A stretch of 64,000 bases of DNA from Isoperla grammatica (lineage: Eukaryota; Arthropoda; Insecta; Plecoptera; Perlodidae): positions 13,870,587 through 13,934,586 of the forward strand of contig OX246743.1 in assembly GCA_945910005.1 (NCBI GenBank). The letters run 5' to 3'. Shown here in pieces: positions 51,926 through 63,085 of the stretch. Position 1 is the first letter of the stretch. The number at the start of each line of letters is the position of its first letter. The translations under genes were made by a program, and so were the position numbers. A model generated the notes under the pieces. That model was given only the letters and a program-made list of their open reading frames with translations. It ran no database searches and was not told the origin of the DNA.

Positions 51926-54799
51926 TTATATATCACGCTGTTCTCTTACCCAGCTCGTACATTTGTGCTTGAACATTTCAGGATTTTTTGCCAGCTTAAT
52001 ACTAAAAGGAAGTTTATCAAACATAATGGCCCCTGAGTTGAAAATAGAGCTAAGCCATTTTTTACTGTTACAATTAATACGAAAAACTTTTCCCTCCTTG
52101 GCATATCTAGTGTTACAGTTATGAACTAGGGAGACATTAGTTAACTTATTATCCATATATCCAGGCATTAGACCATTTTTTACCTTAAAAATAAACACTA
52201 ATACTAACAGAAAAATGGTTTCTTTCACATTTAACCAATCAAGCCGTTGAAGCATTTCATTGATCGGTACCTCCCGATCACATCTAAGAACACACCTCAT
52301 TCCTTTATTTTGTAGCACCTGGAGTTTTCCAATATCATTTTTACATGCTTGATAAAGAATGGTTGCTCCATATTCAAAATGAGGCTTAATAATGGAATTA
52401 TACACCATTAACCTAGTCCAACGTGACAGTTTACCACTTATACGTCTAAGAAAACCAATCTTCCTACCTATTTTTTTGATCATACAATTGACATGTTCCT
52501 TAAAATCGAGATTATTGTCTATAATAATTCCTAAGTATTTGAAATCCCTTACAATCTCTATAATGGAGTTATCAATTACAATCGGTTTCCTTAACGGGCT
52601 ATCCCAAGCCTCCTTACATATTTTTCCATATGCTAAAAACATTCCCTTAGTCTTAGCAATATTCAATTTAAGTTTATTTAATGCTAACCAATTTGCTAAT
52701 CTTACCAGCTCCTCATTTATCAATATAATTAACTCTTTGCAATCATATCCACTAATGGATAGCACCATATCATCAGCATACATATTTAAAAACGCAATCT
52801 TGCACACCTTGTTCACATCATTTAGATAAATTATAAACAATAAAGGTCCCAAAATTGATCCCTGAGGTACTCCATTTGTACTATCCCTAATTTTGGATTC
52901 CTCCATACCACACCTTACCCTCTGCTTTCTTTCAGTGAGAAAATCTTTAATCCATGCAATAGCTTTCCCTTCGACTCCATACATATATTTAAGTTTATCT
53001 AACAGCCTAGCAATGTTAACAGTCTCGAAAGCTCTTTTCATATCCAGAAAAATAATAATAGTTGATAACTTGGCATCTTTATCAGCCAACCATTTACTCA
53101 GTACATTTTGAATTGCCGACTCACATGAATAGTGTTTGCGGAATCCTGATTGGTTTACATCTATAAGATTATTTATTTCCATATACTCATACAATTGATC
53201 ATGCACAACTATTTCAAATAATTTGTCCAAAATCGATAGCATGTTTATCGGTCTGAAATCAGATATTTTAATTGAACCCCTAACCTTACTTATTGGTTTA
53301 ATCACAGCTACTTTCAGTCTGCTAGGAAAAATACCTTTCCTGAAAGATGAGTTAAGGAGATCTAGCACCTTAAATTTGACTACCGAATACGAATCCATGA
53401 ATAACCTGTAAGTGATTCCATCAATAGATCCCTTCTTATTTTTAATTTTCCTTATCATACAATCCAATTCGCCTATCGTTATTTCTCTAAATTCTGTTAA
53501 AGTACACGTCTCATTTCTATTTAAGTCTTCCAACTTACTCTTATTCAACTCTTCATCATCACAGTCTCTGATACTTACTATAATATCCTCAATGCTTTGA
53601 AGAAAGTAATCGTTGAAAGCATTCGCCATGTTTTTAGTGTTCGAAATCTCAATCCCATCAACGTTAACCACTACACTAGGTTCACTATTATTTTTACCTG
53701 TACCTGTACTAATAACTTCTTTCAGTGTTTTCCACAAAAGCTGTGTATCATGTTTAACCTTATCTATTTTCATATGGTAGTATTCCCTTTCATTTTTTCT
53801 AATTAATGACTTTATCAAACTCCTGTCGGTTTTATACCTTTCCCACGCTTCCATGGTACCTTGCACCTTAGCCTGCTTGTATTTATAGTTTTTTTCTCTT
53901 ATCAATTTCCTTATTTCCCCGTTTATCCACGGTTTATTAGACTGAAATTCCTTGATTTCTTTTTTTACAACCTGTTTATTTTTACACTCAATAATATTAA
54001 CCATCAATCTATCAGTCATACAATTAACATCACTCCGGTGAAGTTCCCAGTCACATACGGCCAAATCCGATTTAAATTTGAACTCATCGTAACTACGCCA
54101 ATCTTCAATAATTTTATTAGAATACCTGTTTTTACTTATACTACAATAAGGCCTACTGTTTACATCTATTTTAAGTGTTTCATGGTCGGAGACTTTCAAA
54201 TCATTAACAACCTGCGCAGACACACTTCTCTTATCGTTCGTTATAACTAGGTCTATGGTGGTATTAGACACTCTTGTCACACATGTAGGTTCATTAACAA
54301 TTTGTTTCATCCCATTCATTTCTATAATGTCTTTTAGCTGTTTGGAGTCATTTACACATTTCCAATTAATATTAAAATCACCCACATACAGAACTTTACA
54401 TGAAAGGCCAGCGTCCGCGTCCTCTTCCAGAAAAGTTTCGAAATCTTGTAAAAAATCCTTTCGACTTCCATTTGGAGAACGATAAATTACATTAAGAAGC
54501 ACAGACTCTTCACCAAAACCAATCATCACTCCAAGTACCCAGTAATTTCCATCACATGTCTTTCTTCTTATTACACTGACTTTAACACCTTTGAGCACAT
54601 AAATAATTACGCCACCAGTATTTCTACTGTTAGTATTACACCTTATAAGATTAAAACCTCCCAATTTAATTTCTTCATCATTTATTTCCTCCGTAACATG
54701 CGTTTCCGTCACACATATTACAGCAGGTGAACATTTAATTACCATTTCCCCAATCTCCGATATGTTACGTACAAGACTTTGAGCATTTACTAGTACCAT
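51926..54799 (-). CDS. LINE 2 ORF2: APE endonuclease and reverse transcriptase (intact)
   Basis: 957 codons. Endonuclease: LVNAQSLVRN, CVTETHV, VIYRSPNGSR, VGDFNINW, SDHETL. RT: SDFRPINMLSILDKLFE, QSGFRKHYSCESA, FLDMKRAFETV, GVPQGSILGPLLFIIYLNDV and MYADDMVLSI. C-terminal: HFEYGATILYQ, LQVLQNKGMRC. No RNase H is seen. The layout fits Jockey-like or related LINEs; the frame is uninterrupted. It is unrelated at subfamily level to LINE 1. Confidence 0.94.
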   Translation of the reverse strand: MVLVNAQSLVRNISEIGEMVIKCSPAVICVTETHVTEEINDEEIKLGGFNLIRCNTNSRNTGGVIIYVLKGVKVSVIRRKTCDGNYWVLGVMIGFGEESVLLNVIYRSPNGSRKDFLQDFETFLEEDADAGLSCKVLYVGDFNINWKCVNDSKQLKDIIEMNGMKQIVNEPTCVTRVSNTTIDLVITNDKRSVSAQVVNDLKVSDHETLKIDVNSRPYCSISKNRYSNKIIEDWRSYDEFKFKSDLAVCDWELHRSDVNCMTDRLMVNIIECKNKQVVKKEIKEFQSNKPWINGEIRKLIREKNYKYKQAKVQGTMEAWERYKTDRSLIKSLIRKNEREYYHMKIDKVKHDTQLLWKTLKEVISTGTGKNNSEPSVVVNVDGIEISNTKNMANAFNDYFLQSIEDIIVSIRDCDDEELNKSKLEDLNRNETCTLTEFREITIGELDCMIRKIKNKKGSIDGITYRLFMDSYSVVKFKVLDLLNSSFRKGIFPSRLKVAVIKPISKVRGSIKISDFRPINMLSILDKLFEIVVHDQLYEYMEINNLIDVNQSGFRKHYSCESAIQNVLSKWLADKDAKLSTIIIFLDMKRAFETVNIARLLDKLKYMYGVEGKAIAWIKDFLTERKQRVRCGMEESKIRDSTNGVPQGSILGPLLFIIYLNDVNKVCKIAFLNMYADDMVLSISGYDCKELIILINEELVRLANWLALNKLKLNIAKTKGMFLAYGKICKEAWDSPLRKPIVIDNSIIEIVRDFKYLGIIIDNNLDFKEHVNCMIKKIGRKIGFLRRISGKLSRWTRLMVYNSIIKPHFEYGATILYQACKNDIGKLQVLQNKGMRCVLRCDREVPINEMLQRLDWLNVKETIFLLVLVFIFKVKNGLMPGYMDNKLTNVSLVHNCNTRYAKEGKVFRINCNSKKWLSSIFNSGAIMFDKLPFSIKLAKNPEMFKHKCTSWVREQRDI

Positions 54800-54874
54800 T
54801 TTAATACTTTTGGGTTTGGTCCACTTACTAGTCCTAATTTTTTTACCTTTACTACTTCTTCCACCGGTTGGTTG

Positions 54875-55500
54875 CTAGTCGTAGTTTATTCTACTTTCTA
54901 GGCTTTTCACTTGTCTTAAGTAGTACCTACAGTTTTTATCAGTCGAACTGTGCCAAATGTCATTTTCAGCCCCAAAATTGAGATTCATTCTCTCGCAATT
55001 AACACACTTAACATCCTCATCATTCGTCTCACAGTCTTTTAGGTCATGGTCCTCCCCGCATCTTGCACATTTTCTTTCGTTTCTACATTCAGCTCTATTG
55101 TGCCCAAAGCCAGCACAATTAAAACACCTCTTCACAAAGATATGGTCTTGGACGATGCCATAATGCCAACCTAAGTGTAGAAAACCTTCCGTCGTCAGTC
55201 TTCTTCGCGTTTCAGCATCTACTTCGAGCACCAGCTGAACTTGATGTTGATACCGTTTATCTTGAAAGCAGACAATTTTTTTCACGTGTAGATTTTCGTT
55301 TTCAACATCTAATCCATTTTGACTAATGATGTTGTTAATCAATTCCTCGTCATTTTCTGCAACACAGGTTTTTTTTAACCCTAGAATCCTTAACCTTGGT
55401 TTCCAACCTTTATTATCTTCAGCCAATTTAAAACCACTTCCCAACACCTTCGTAACTTCTTTCTTCAAAATTTCAACCGATTTAGGGTTGTCACAGTTGA
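54875..55500 (-). CDS. LINE 2 ORF1: CCHC nucleic-acid-binding protein
   Basis: About 209 codons of LINE origin. An RRM-like N-terminal half (YKVLINCDNPKSVEIL, VKKIVCFQDKRYQHQVQLVL) is followed by CFNCAGFGHNRAEC, CARCGEDHDLKDC and a further KCVNC..H..C knuckle. The first ~20 codons of the longer frame (to 55570) are Gypsy D gag DNA read out of frame. It probably packages LINE RNA. Confidence 0.85.
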
Positions 55501-55515
55501 TCAAAACTTTATACT

Positions 55516-55710
55516 GGACTCTGCTGAGAGGCCTGACGAAATTCGAAACCGATCGTATCTCCTGATCCACTTTGGCCAGGATGGAGGATCAGTGAAATCG
55601 AAGTTAGCAGGAGGTTGAAGTTGGTAGGCCTGTTGGACCCGACTTCCAGCGCTCACTTCACTCCTTTGACCAGCTCTTCCGGCGCCCACGTCACGTTCGT
55701 TGTCCGACAT
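55516..55710 (-). pseudogene. gag: Gypsy D gag N-terminus, cut by LINE 2
   Basis: Starts MSDNERDVGAGRAGQ and includes FDFTDPPSWPKWIRRYDRFR. It is severed after SGLSAES by LINE 2 and resumes at about 51715. Confidence 0.85.
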
Positions 55711-55821
55711 TTTAGTTTCCACTGCCCTCTTTGAGGTTAGGTGCGGTTTAATTATCACTTACTTGAGAAAATAACACCGGAATCTTCTAGTCGTAGGCTT
55801 CTGTAAACACCGCTGCCACCA

Positions 55822-56007
55822 TGTAGGATATTTAATAAAACATAATATACTTATATGTATGATTAGCACTGTTTATTAATAGTTAGTTACAATTTACAAA
55901 AGGCGTGCATGACGCTACGAGAACGAGAGCCTAGTCCCGAGTGTCGGCCGAACTGCGTCCGACCCTAGAAGTCACGGCCTACTATATTTATAGGCCATTA
56001 CTCTACA
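55822..56007 (-). repeat. 5' LTR of Gypsy D (186 bp)
   Basis: One difference from the LTR at 47602-47787. Directly inside, in sense direction, is TGGTGGCAGCGGTG in the place of the primer-binding site. The outer flank CTGCT matches the left flank. Confidence 0.97.
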
Positions 56008-56012
56008 CTGCT

Positions 56013-56649
56013 GATACTCCGCGGAATCAGTGGGAGTAAACAACTCGTACATAATGATATTGTCTTGGCAATGTTGGCATTGCCGCAGCAGACACTTCTC
56101 ATTACTAGAATCACAGCACAACTCCCGGTGAATATCTTTCGGTGTTTTTGCAGAAATCACCTTCATTATTGCCAATTTTTGAACTAGCAAATGCATATTT
56201 TCATGGGTAACACACAGGCAAGTGTCCCTTCCAGACACTTTTGGCTGCACAATCCAAGACGGCCGCAATTTACAAAAAAGGGAATAACCAAGCATTATTC
56301 TCCCATTCATTTCATTGAACTTTGTATGCAAGTTCTGGAGCGTGTCATTCAAGTAGCGCTTTTGTTTTTTAATCCCGTTTCGTGTTAAAGTGTCCTGTTG
56401 TCCCCCAAAAAATTGCTCTAAAAACTTGCACTTAAAAGTCCTCAAACAAATCAAACTCATTGTCCTGTAACCATGCCTTTGAAACACCTTTGAGACACTG
56501 TCACGTAAACGCCAACATCCTATTACTCCCAACCGAATAATTCCTGAATCGACTCGAGAAGCTAATGACATCCACTGGGTGAAGCCCATCCTCCGTTGTG
56601 GTAAACATAATTCCTTCTCTAAACAATTGGTCACTGACACCACTCTCAT
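56013..56649 (-). pseudogene. Family X, copy 2, upstream part
   Basis: Open frame of 225 codons, of which the family part starts near FLEQFFGGQQDTLTRN: KQKRYLNDTLQNLHTKF, LFCKLRPSWIV, RDTCLCVTHENMHLL, ELCCDSSNEKCLLRQCQHC. The core Cys lost in copy 1 are present here. It is cut by Gypsy D after the SAEYQ codons and continues at 47601. Role unknown. Confidence 0.7.
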
Positions 56650-57486
56650 TGTTAGAATCTATCAACCCATCATACCTCCTAACTCCATTTAACTCCATCT
56701 CCATTAAGGGGACAGTCCGGTGAATCTATTTAACCATTCTATGTAGAAACTGGCGATTTTGAGATGAGCTGCCCAGCAAACACGGTCGTACCGGTACTCA
56801 ATATCAATATCATCTCAGTATCGTACTCAAATACACTACTTGATAACAATCCTCTGAACCTTCTGGTACAGCATATTGGTCTGATTTATCTGCAATTTTC
56901 TAAATCAAAGTTGCAATATCACCTAGAACTGTAAGAAAAATCATTGTCCCTTTGTTCACACTTCTCCTGGTGAGATTTTTCTTGCTCCTCCATTCTTTCA
57001 AAGCAGCGTAGCAGCTCTCTTGCTGGTTCGGTTGCTCTCTGCTTTGCTCTCCTGAACGAAGAAGGATTCGGTGGATGAGGCCTCTTCAGTATGCCGGTAC
57101 TCGACGAAGAAGCACCAAAAGTTTCTTCTCCACTACCTTCTTTAAACGTAAACGAGGTCTGTAGCTAATGTAGACCCTATATTAGACTAACTAAAATCTA
57201 AATACCATGCGGTAGGCCTAGGCCTACTAGGAAACACTGTTTTGTGACCAGACAAATCCTGTTGTAGGCCTAGGCTAGCCTCTATGTTCTGACGAGGCTT
57301 GTAGCTAATCTATGCCATATACATTAGACTAACTAAAATCTAAAGAGGCCTAGGCTACTAGACTGCCTTGTGACTATCAAGTTTTGCCCTAACCTAGGTT
57401 AAAATGGGTAATGCCTTAAGGTCTAGGCCTACTTACTGTGCTGATGCAGACGTGTTGTCTGACATACCCAGTGAATCAAATAGTAC
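56650..57486. other. No gene recognised
   Basis: Contains several TAGGCCTA motifs at 57190-57440 and two related 60-bp stretches (GTAGCTAATGTAGACC.. and GTAGCTAATCTATGCC.., each followed by ATTAGACTAACTAAAATCTA). Confidence 0.5.
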
Positions 57487-57822
57487 TTAAGGTTCAGCTG
57501 TTGGTCTGCAGCCAAAAATAGTGTTCCATGTCTTCCCAATACGGCCATGTGGGTACGGAATCGCCTGATCGTAGCTCTCTCTTGATAGCGAAAAACTTCT
57601 TTTCAGATTTCCAATCCGGTCTTTGCATTGTTGAATGCTTGTTTTGTAACCTAATGCTTCCATTTGGGAAGCAATACTTGCCCACACAGCATTGTGTCCT
57701 CGCTTGTTGTTTTTGAATTTCATTTGGACTTCTGGTTGTCCAGAAACTTGAATAAGTAGCGATGTTTCTTCATGTAAGAAGCTCATTCTGATGAATGGAT
57801 GTTGACCGCGAGTCCGCAACAA
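57487..57822 (-). CDS. Myb/SANT-like (trihelix type) DNA-binding ORF
   Basis: 111 codons. EETSLLIQV, FKNNKRGHNAVWASIASQM, QCKDRIGNLKRSFSL and GKTWNTIFG form a trihelix Myb/SANT-like domain, of the kind encoded next to Harbinger transposases and in some host regulators. The usual first Trp is not seen. It may be an exon, as it has no clear start. From 57823 to 58077 nothing else is recognised. Confidence 0.6.
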   Translation of the reverse strand: MLRTRGQHPFIRMSFLHEETSLLIQVSGQPEVQMKFKNNKRGHNAVWASIASQMEALGYKTSIQQCKDRIGNLKRSFSLSRESYDQAIPYPHGRIGKTWNTIFGCRPTAEP

Positions 57823-58077
57823 GACAAAATTAAGTGAGGTTATAATATCACCTTGGTACCAACCTTCGCGCGTTTACACAGAAGAACTTGTGTCGATTAC
57901 GTGGTTAACCTGGAGTAATTACCCGCGTTAAATATCGTACCGACGTAGCAACCTGCTTGCGTTTAGACACAGGAAGTACACGGGTAATTCAAGTTACCCA
58001 CGTAATAGACCAGTAATATAAACAAGGTCTTACTACGGCAATGGTGTGATTCGACACATTTTAATTGCTCGATAAAC

Positions 58078-58356
58078 TTAAAACAGCCTTCTTTTTATCG
58101 ACATTTTTCTTGCTGCAGTGATCACCTCCTCTAGTCTCTTGTGCCCCAAATGATTATTCGAAACAACGTTTTGCGCTCGTTGTTTGCTGATACCAAGTAA
58201 TTTTATGAAAGGGTTCTTGCAAACTGGGACTTTTCCGCTTTTAGTCCCAACAAAATATTTACTGTTGAACATCTTTGGGTTATTCTTACCGTTGCCTGAA
58301 CGTTGCTTGAACAGTACATAGGCTGATGTGGTGGCAAACTTTGCAATGCATACCAC
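58078..58356 (-). pseudogene. Family Y N-terminal fragment
   Basis: KMFNSKYFVGTKSGKVPVCK, NPFIKLLGISKQRAQNVV match the N-terminal pattern (YF.. VCK.. F...LGIS) I associate with the family whose middle part is at 46400-46800. If one gene, the two parts are separated by everything between 46.8 and 58.1 kb. Confidence 0.45.
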
Positions 58357-58439
58357 GGAACAGTTCGTTCAAACTATTTACATCAGCTATAATGTACTTG
58401 GGTGTTAGGTGATCAGAACTAGGCCTAGTCTTACCGTCA

Positions 58440-58605
58440 ACACCTGTCCTCCCCTTTCCCCTTTCCTCACGCCACATCCTACTTGCCCCTTTCCTCCAAA
58501 CAACTACATATTTCATCTTCATATATCACCCACTCATTGTCTCGATTAGCCTCGTTGCAAAAATATGAGACGTTAAGCCCAAATATCAATCAATCAATCA
58601 ACAAT
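58440..58605 (+). mobile_element. SINE tail-beta fragment
   Basis: Diverged middle, then CTCATTGTCTCGATTAGCC, GAGACGTTAAGCCC and CAATCAATCAATCAAC. The head is missing. Confidence 0.7.
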
Positions 58606-59269
58606 GTCCACAACAGCAGTAGGCCTAGGCTCTGTAGAACAGTTTTTGAGTAAATAAGCTTGTCTCAAAATGTTTGGGACTGAATTCTTCAGTAGATGCA
58701 TCTTCCTTTTTTAAAACAAGGCCTAGGCCCGGCTGTCAGGTTGTTTTGGTCTGTCATTTAGGCCTACCCCAGTAGGGGGCGTATCACAAATGGGGTTATG
58801 TTCGACGATATCGGTCTGTTAGTCCACTGTTTTACACCGTTTAAATGATTTATTCGTATTTAGACGTTGAACAGAACGTTTGCGAGGCATATGCAAATCA
58901 CACTCAGTAACACAGAAACTAACCGCAAAATGCTTCACAACAGAATAATACAAGTAGGCACGGACGTAAACATACTTTTGAGCATCAAGTTGCCACGACA
59001 ACGCACGAAAGCAGGAAAGCAACGTTTGAAAACAAAACTGCAGTGCCATCTATAGAAAAGTGTCGACTTTTCATTATCTCGAGTGTTCAGAATATGGTGC
59101 AATATTCAAAGTACAAGGAAAGTTATTGATGTTCATACACAAACCTGCGAGTTGCAAGAACAAGTTTGAACGCAAAGTAAAGGCGCTTTACGCGGAACAA
59201 AAAATCGTTGGGCATGGAGTTTTGGTGGCCGTGCCGAGGTAGAGTGGACGGAAGAAGCGTCGGATGTAG
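58606..59269. other. No gene recognised
   Basis: Short ORFs only; a minus-strand MPRKRSVQRLNTNKSFKR stretch (about 58890) ends after 23 codons. Confidence 0.45.
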
Positions 59270-59725
59270 GGGAAAGTGAATGGGTCCGGCGACGTTTCGG
59301 ACGTACTTTCTGGCTGGTCGAGGGTTGAAGTTGGCACAACTCCATTTCGCTCTCAGCGCCAAAATCAATGACCATGGAGAGTCGTCGTCTGTCATGATGT
59401 CACAGTCGACATCCAGGGCCAGCAACCGATTAGCGGTGGGCGTAATGGTCCGGCCTGGGACAGGTTTGTCGGGGAACGGAGCTGATGCAGGGACCCCCGC
59501 ATTGTACTTGTCATGAGTTAGTATGGTGGAGGATGAAGGAGAGAGACGGTAACGGCCCACTCACAGTTCCTTCACCTTCAGCGGGATTTTTGTCCACACT
59601 GGAGGTGCCTCAGGAGTGAGTGGTTTGGAGGCTGGGAATATTTTGGAGGTGCCAACTGGTGAAATACGTTTTCCACGAAGGACTCTTGAACACTTCACGC
59701 TTTACTTTCTTGTTACCCGTGATAA
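59270..59725 (-). other. GC-rich open segment, possible exon(s)
   Basis: Minus strand: RGKRISPVGTSKIFPASKPL and PEAPPVWTKIPLKVKEL up to a GTGAGT donor-like site near 59567, then a further open stretch (TANRLLALDVDCDI, SPWSLILALRAKW). Base composition is clearly higher in GC than the flanks. I recognise no family. It could be coding or merely a GC-rich promoter-like segment. Confidence 0.3.
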
Positions 59726-60511
59726 GTTCTAAAACACGATATTCACTGCATAATGTGGTATTCTAACCTTCAATTACTTTCATACGCACATTTCGTTATG
59801 ATTTTGAAAACAAATTAAAAGTAGGACGCAGTGTGCTGCTACCTGTCGAGTTTATGAAGCAACACGTTCAGCCTCGCTAGCTCAGTCAGTAACAAAGACG
59901 ACGCGAGGAAATTATGGCGGTAAACATACAAAATGAAGAAATGTAATGCTTTCGTGAGCGCACACTGTAGCTTTCACTGCTTTGTCAAGAGAATAACCAC
60001 TACAAACGCTCGCATTGGCTCTTAATAAAATTCACTGAAACTAAATTAATAACACCGTATCAAAGACAATGACAGTTACATACAAATGTAACCTGGAACT
60101 ATTTTTTAATTTAAAAAAAAATATATTTTTTAGATAATGTTTTAAACGTGTATAAACACCTTAAGCCAGTTTAATTTGCTCTACATCTCAGTTTTATACC
60201 GTCGTACATAATTTATTGTGATTGCGATCGGGCCTAAATATCTGTTGCTTCTCCATTTTAGAGAATAGGCCACGAAAATATTCCACTACAACTTACATTT
60301 CAAATTTATCGAGCATTTTTTTTGCCCGCAAAAGTTTCAAAAGGTGGCACTTTCAAAGGCAATGATCAATCGAATTGATATATTATCGATCTCTCAATGT
60401 TTGGTGCGCAAGGTGTCAACTTACCAAAATAAAAAAATATGAAAATATTGCTTATGCGGATGCCTTCAAAGGTGCGAACTTTTAAAACTTTTGCTGGATT
60501 TTTTTTTTAAA
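59726..60511. other. No gene recognised
   Basis: AT-rich, no ORF worth calling. Confidence 0.5.
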
Positions 60512-60544
60512 TTAGTAAATAACCGTAAAACGGGTATGATATCC

Positions 60545-60900
60545 GTGAATCCCTGAATATCCGTATTTATGAAATCCGTGTGATGAAATCCGTAAAAGTA
60601 GCAGCCCTGCTTCTTCCAGATTCGCTAACATATTCCCTAGCGACCGTTCAAAGTTGTCACTGTTCATTTCGCCATGATCGTCTCCTGTATTATTCTCAGA
60701 TGCGAACAATAAACTAGAATTAGGTACGAGGGCACTTCTACCTCCAGTATGCAGTACGATAAATCTACGACCATCATTCATGTCTCTACTCTGCACTAGT
60801 TACACTATCATCTTGCCATGTCCTACCAACAGTACCTCTATGAAAAATCCAGGTTTCGTCGAAGAAAATCGGCTGCAAAGGATTTACACTACCTAAATTT
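60545..60900 (-). pseudogene. DDE_3-type (IS630/Tc1-related) transposase fragment
   Basis: PLQPIFFDETWIFHRGTVG (first catalytic Asp), then after a stop and frame change GRRFIVLHTGGRSALVPN, LLFASENNTGDDHGEMN and NFERSLGNMLANL. The downstream catalytic residues are absent. From 60901 to 61310 nothing else is recognised. Confidence 0.75.
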
Positions 60901-61435
60901 CATACACGTACATACACATGGATATTGTCCTGAATTTTCTGAAGGAATAAATAAAATATCTGTTGGTCGGTAAAAAAAAAGGAGGTAAATACTAAAAACA
61001 CCGCGTAATTTAACAATTCTGTGTTTTGGTGTTCATTTCCGTTAAATGATCGCTTTATTAGGTGTGTTGTTTTCGAGTGTTCCTTTTTATGTATTCGATT
61101 CCGCATGTTTTTGCTTCTTTTGTGATGCCATCAGTTTTTTTTGCTGTTGTTGGCACGCGCCTGAAGTATGTATTGAGGCTCTCTCACTTCGAGAACTCGG
61201 GGATCTACTCATTCCGGAAGGATAAAGTGTAGATACAAATCTTTTAATTTCGGAAGCATGACATTCTTCCATAAATCTTCGTCCGGGTAGATCCGCTCCA
61301 CGAAATATGCGTTGGAAGCAGTGGCGGTTCTAGCGAAGGGCACAAGGGCACGTGCCCCCCCTCCTGGGACTCACAGAAATATCTTCAATTATAAGTTATT
61401 ATTTGGTACATCAAATACGTTGTTGTGGCACTTTC

Positions 61436-62045
61436 AAATGCCACTGTCCCGCGGAATATTTCTCCTCCCACTTGGCCTGCCCAGGGACTGCTACCTTATC
61501 GTGGTGGGCAGGTTTGCGTGCTTTGTTGATCCCGAGAGCTATGCCGGCGGAAGCGTATGCTTCTGGTAGGGCCACCCTAGCCGGACTGGTCGAGGAGGAG
61601 AAGTCAGACGAAGTGCAGTCCACACCCCAATCCTCTTTCCCCCCCACTGTCCCATTGAATATTTCTCCTCCCACTTGGCCCTGCCCTCCCTTGCTGGACT
61701 CCCGTATGACGACTCACGTGACGTACAATGGATCTGATTCGGATGTGGCTTTATTCTTCATTATCATCTTTCTCATCTTCATTATCACCCGCTCATCGTC
61801 TCGATTAGCCATCGTTGCATAAATATGAGACGTTAAGCCCCATCAATCAATCATCCTCCCACTTGGCCCTGCCCTCCCTTGCTCGACTCCCGTATGACGA
61901 CCCACGCGACGTACAATGGATCTGATTCGGATGTGGCTATATTCTTCATCATCATCTTTCTCATCTTCATTATCACCCGCTCATCGTCTCGATTAGCCAT
62001 TGTTGCAAAAATATGAGACGTTAAGCCCCATTGATCAATCAATCA
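61436..62045 (+). mobile_element. SINE (headless) split by a SINE
   Basis: Left piece GGCACTTTCAAATG, CCACTGTCCCGCGGAATATT (61436-61475); right piece from CCTCCCACTTGGCCC to tail beta and CAATCAATCA (61854-62045). The insert at 61476-61853 is bracketed by TCCTCCCACTTGG. Confidence 0.82.
61476..61853 (+). mobile_element. SINE, head A with tail beta, nested in the same family
   Basis: Flanked by TCCTCCCACTTGG (61463-61475, 61854-61866), which is itself the target SINE's own sequence. Confidence 0.9.
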
Positions 62046-63085
62046 TTTTCTTATATTTGGGAGAAATTTTTGTCGTAGAAGTAATTTCATTGCTTGCGCC
62101 AGCTACGATTCTGCAGTGTCGACTGTCCAGGCTAAACAGCGTTGTGCCCTCGTATTTCAACAGTTTAGACCCCCAGGCAGTGTTTGGAGCTAGACCCTTA
62201 TGGACGAAATACATTGGCAGGGGGCACAACTAACGCGTAGCCACCACAGACACCGACGATGAGAGAGCAAAGAAACCCAACCAGGCTGAAGACCTTTTCT
62301 GAGAAATATCCAAGTAGATATTTGAGTAAACACCAAGAACGATAATATAGACCTCGGCACGGACTTATTAGGGAGTCAAATGATAGAAAATGTTACTTAA
62401 TATCAGAGTCTCCTTTTTTTACTTTATAAGTGTACCGGGCTAGAAAGACACGGCACTCCGTTCATTCAATAAGCGGATACACAACAAGGAGTGGTAACTA
62501 GAAAATGGTCATTTATGCTATTTTAAAAACTAAATTACTGGCAAAGTGTGTTGTTATCACAGTATTGGCAGTCAGTAGGTATTCGGCTATCGGGCGAGTG
62601 AGTTGTGTTACTCCCGTGTTCGCATTTTGAATCATGTGTTTATAATATTGTGGTGTATTCGTTAATATGAATACTGTGTGGCGCATATTCTAAGTTGTGA
62701 ACATCAAATTAGTTACGATCAAAAACTAGATATTAAAAAAACTGGGACGTCCAGTACGAACATCATCTTAATTTGGAGCAAATTTCGAAAGGAAAAAAAA
62801 AACTTATTGCCGAAAATTCCTAGCTAGCATACTCTCTGCTTTAGCCATGCTGACAATTGAAAAAAAAACATAAAAACGATTCCCGACTTCAACAACGTCG
62901 TAATCGAGAGGTTTGCTCGAGACAAAAACAGAAGGTTGAATTTTATCTACCGATAGGTGAGTAACGTGTTGTTCTTACATTTCCTTAGTAAAATTCTACT
63001 TTTTGAGTGATGGGGGGGGGGGGGGGGGGGGAATTACGTTGTGCCCACTGCAATTTGGATGTTACGAGCCGCCACTGGTTGGAAG

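Larger units (their letters stand above)
51720..55515 (-). mobile_element. LINE 2 inserted into Gypsy D gag
   Basis: Non-LTR element with ORF1 (54875-~55500) and ORF2 (51926-54799), and a ~200-bp 3' UTR with AATAAA before the junction. It splits gag between FRISSGLSAES and QHNLIYC. Exact ends are uncertain by ~15 bp because no long target duplication is obvious. ORF1 has no clean start of its own, so the element is probably slightly 5'-truncated. Confidence 0.88.
61319..63077. mobile_element. hAT-type element (1.76 kb) with nested SINEs, TSD GTTGGAAG
   Basis: Ends CAGTGGCGGTTCTAGCG and (reversed) CAGTGGCGGCTCGTAAC, with subterminal GTGCCCCCC / G-run, and an exact 8-bp duplication at 61311-61318 and 63078-63085. 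The interior holds SINE copies (61436-62045) and otherwise AT-rich DNA without a transposase. It resembles the 406-bp element at 38107. Confidence 0.85.

Noticed and set aside
61352..61822. Plus-strand ORF of 156 codons (and similar ones at 16431, 17649, 31457, 45172)
   Set aside because: All are the same SINE sequence read through; shared frames come from common ancestry, not coding.
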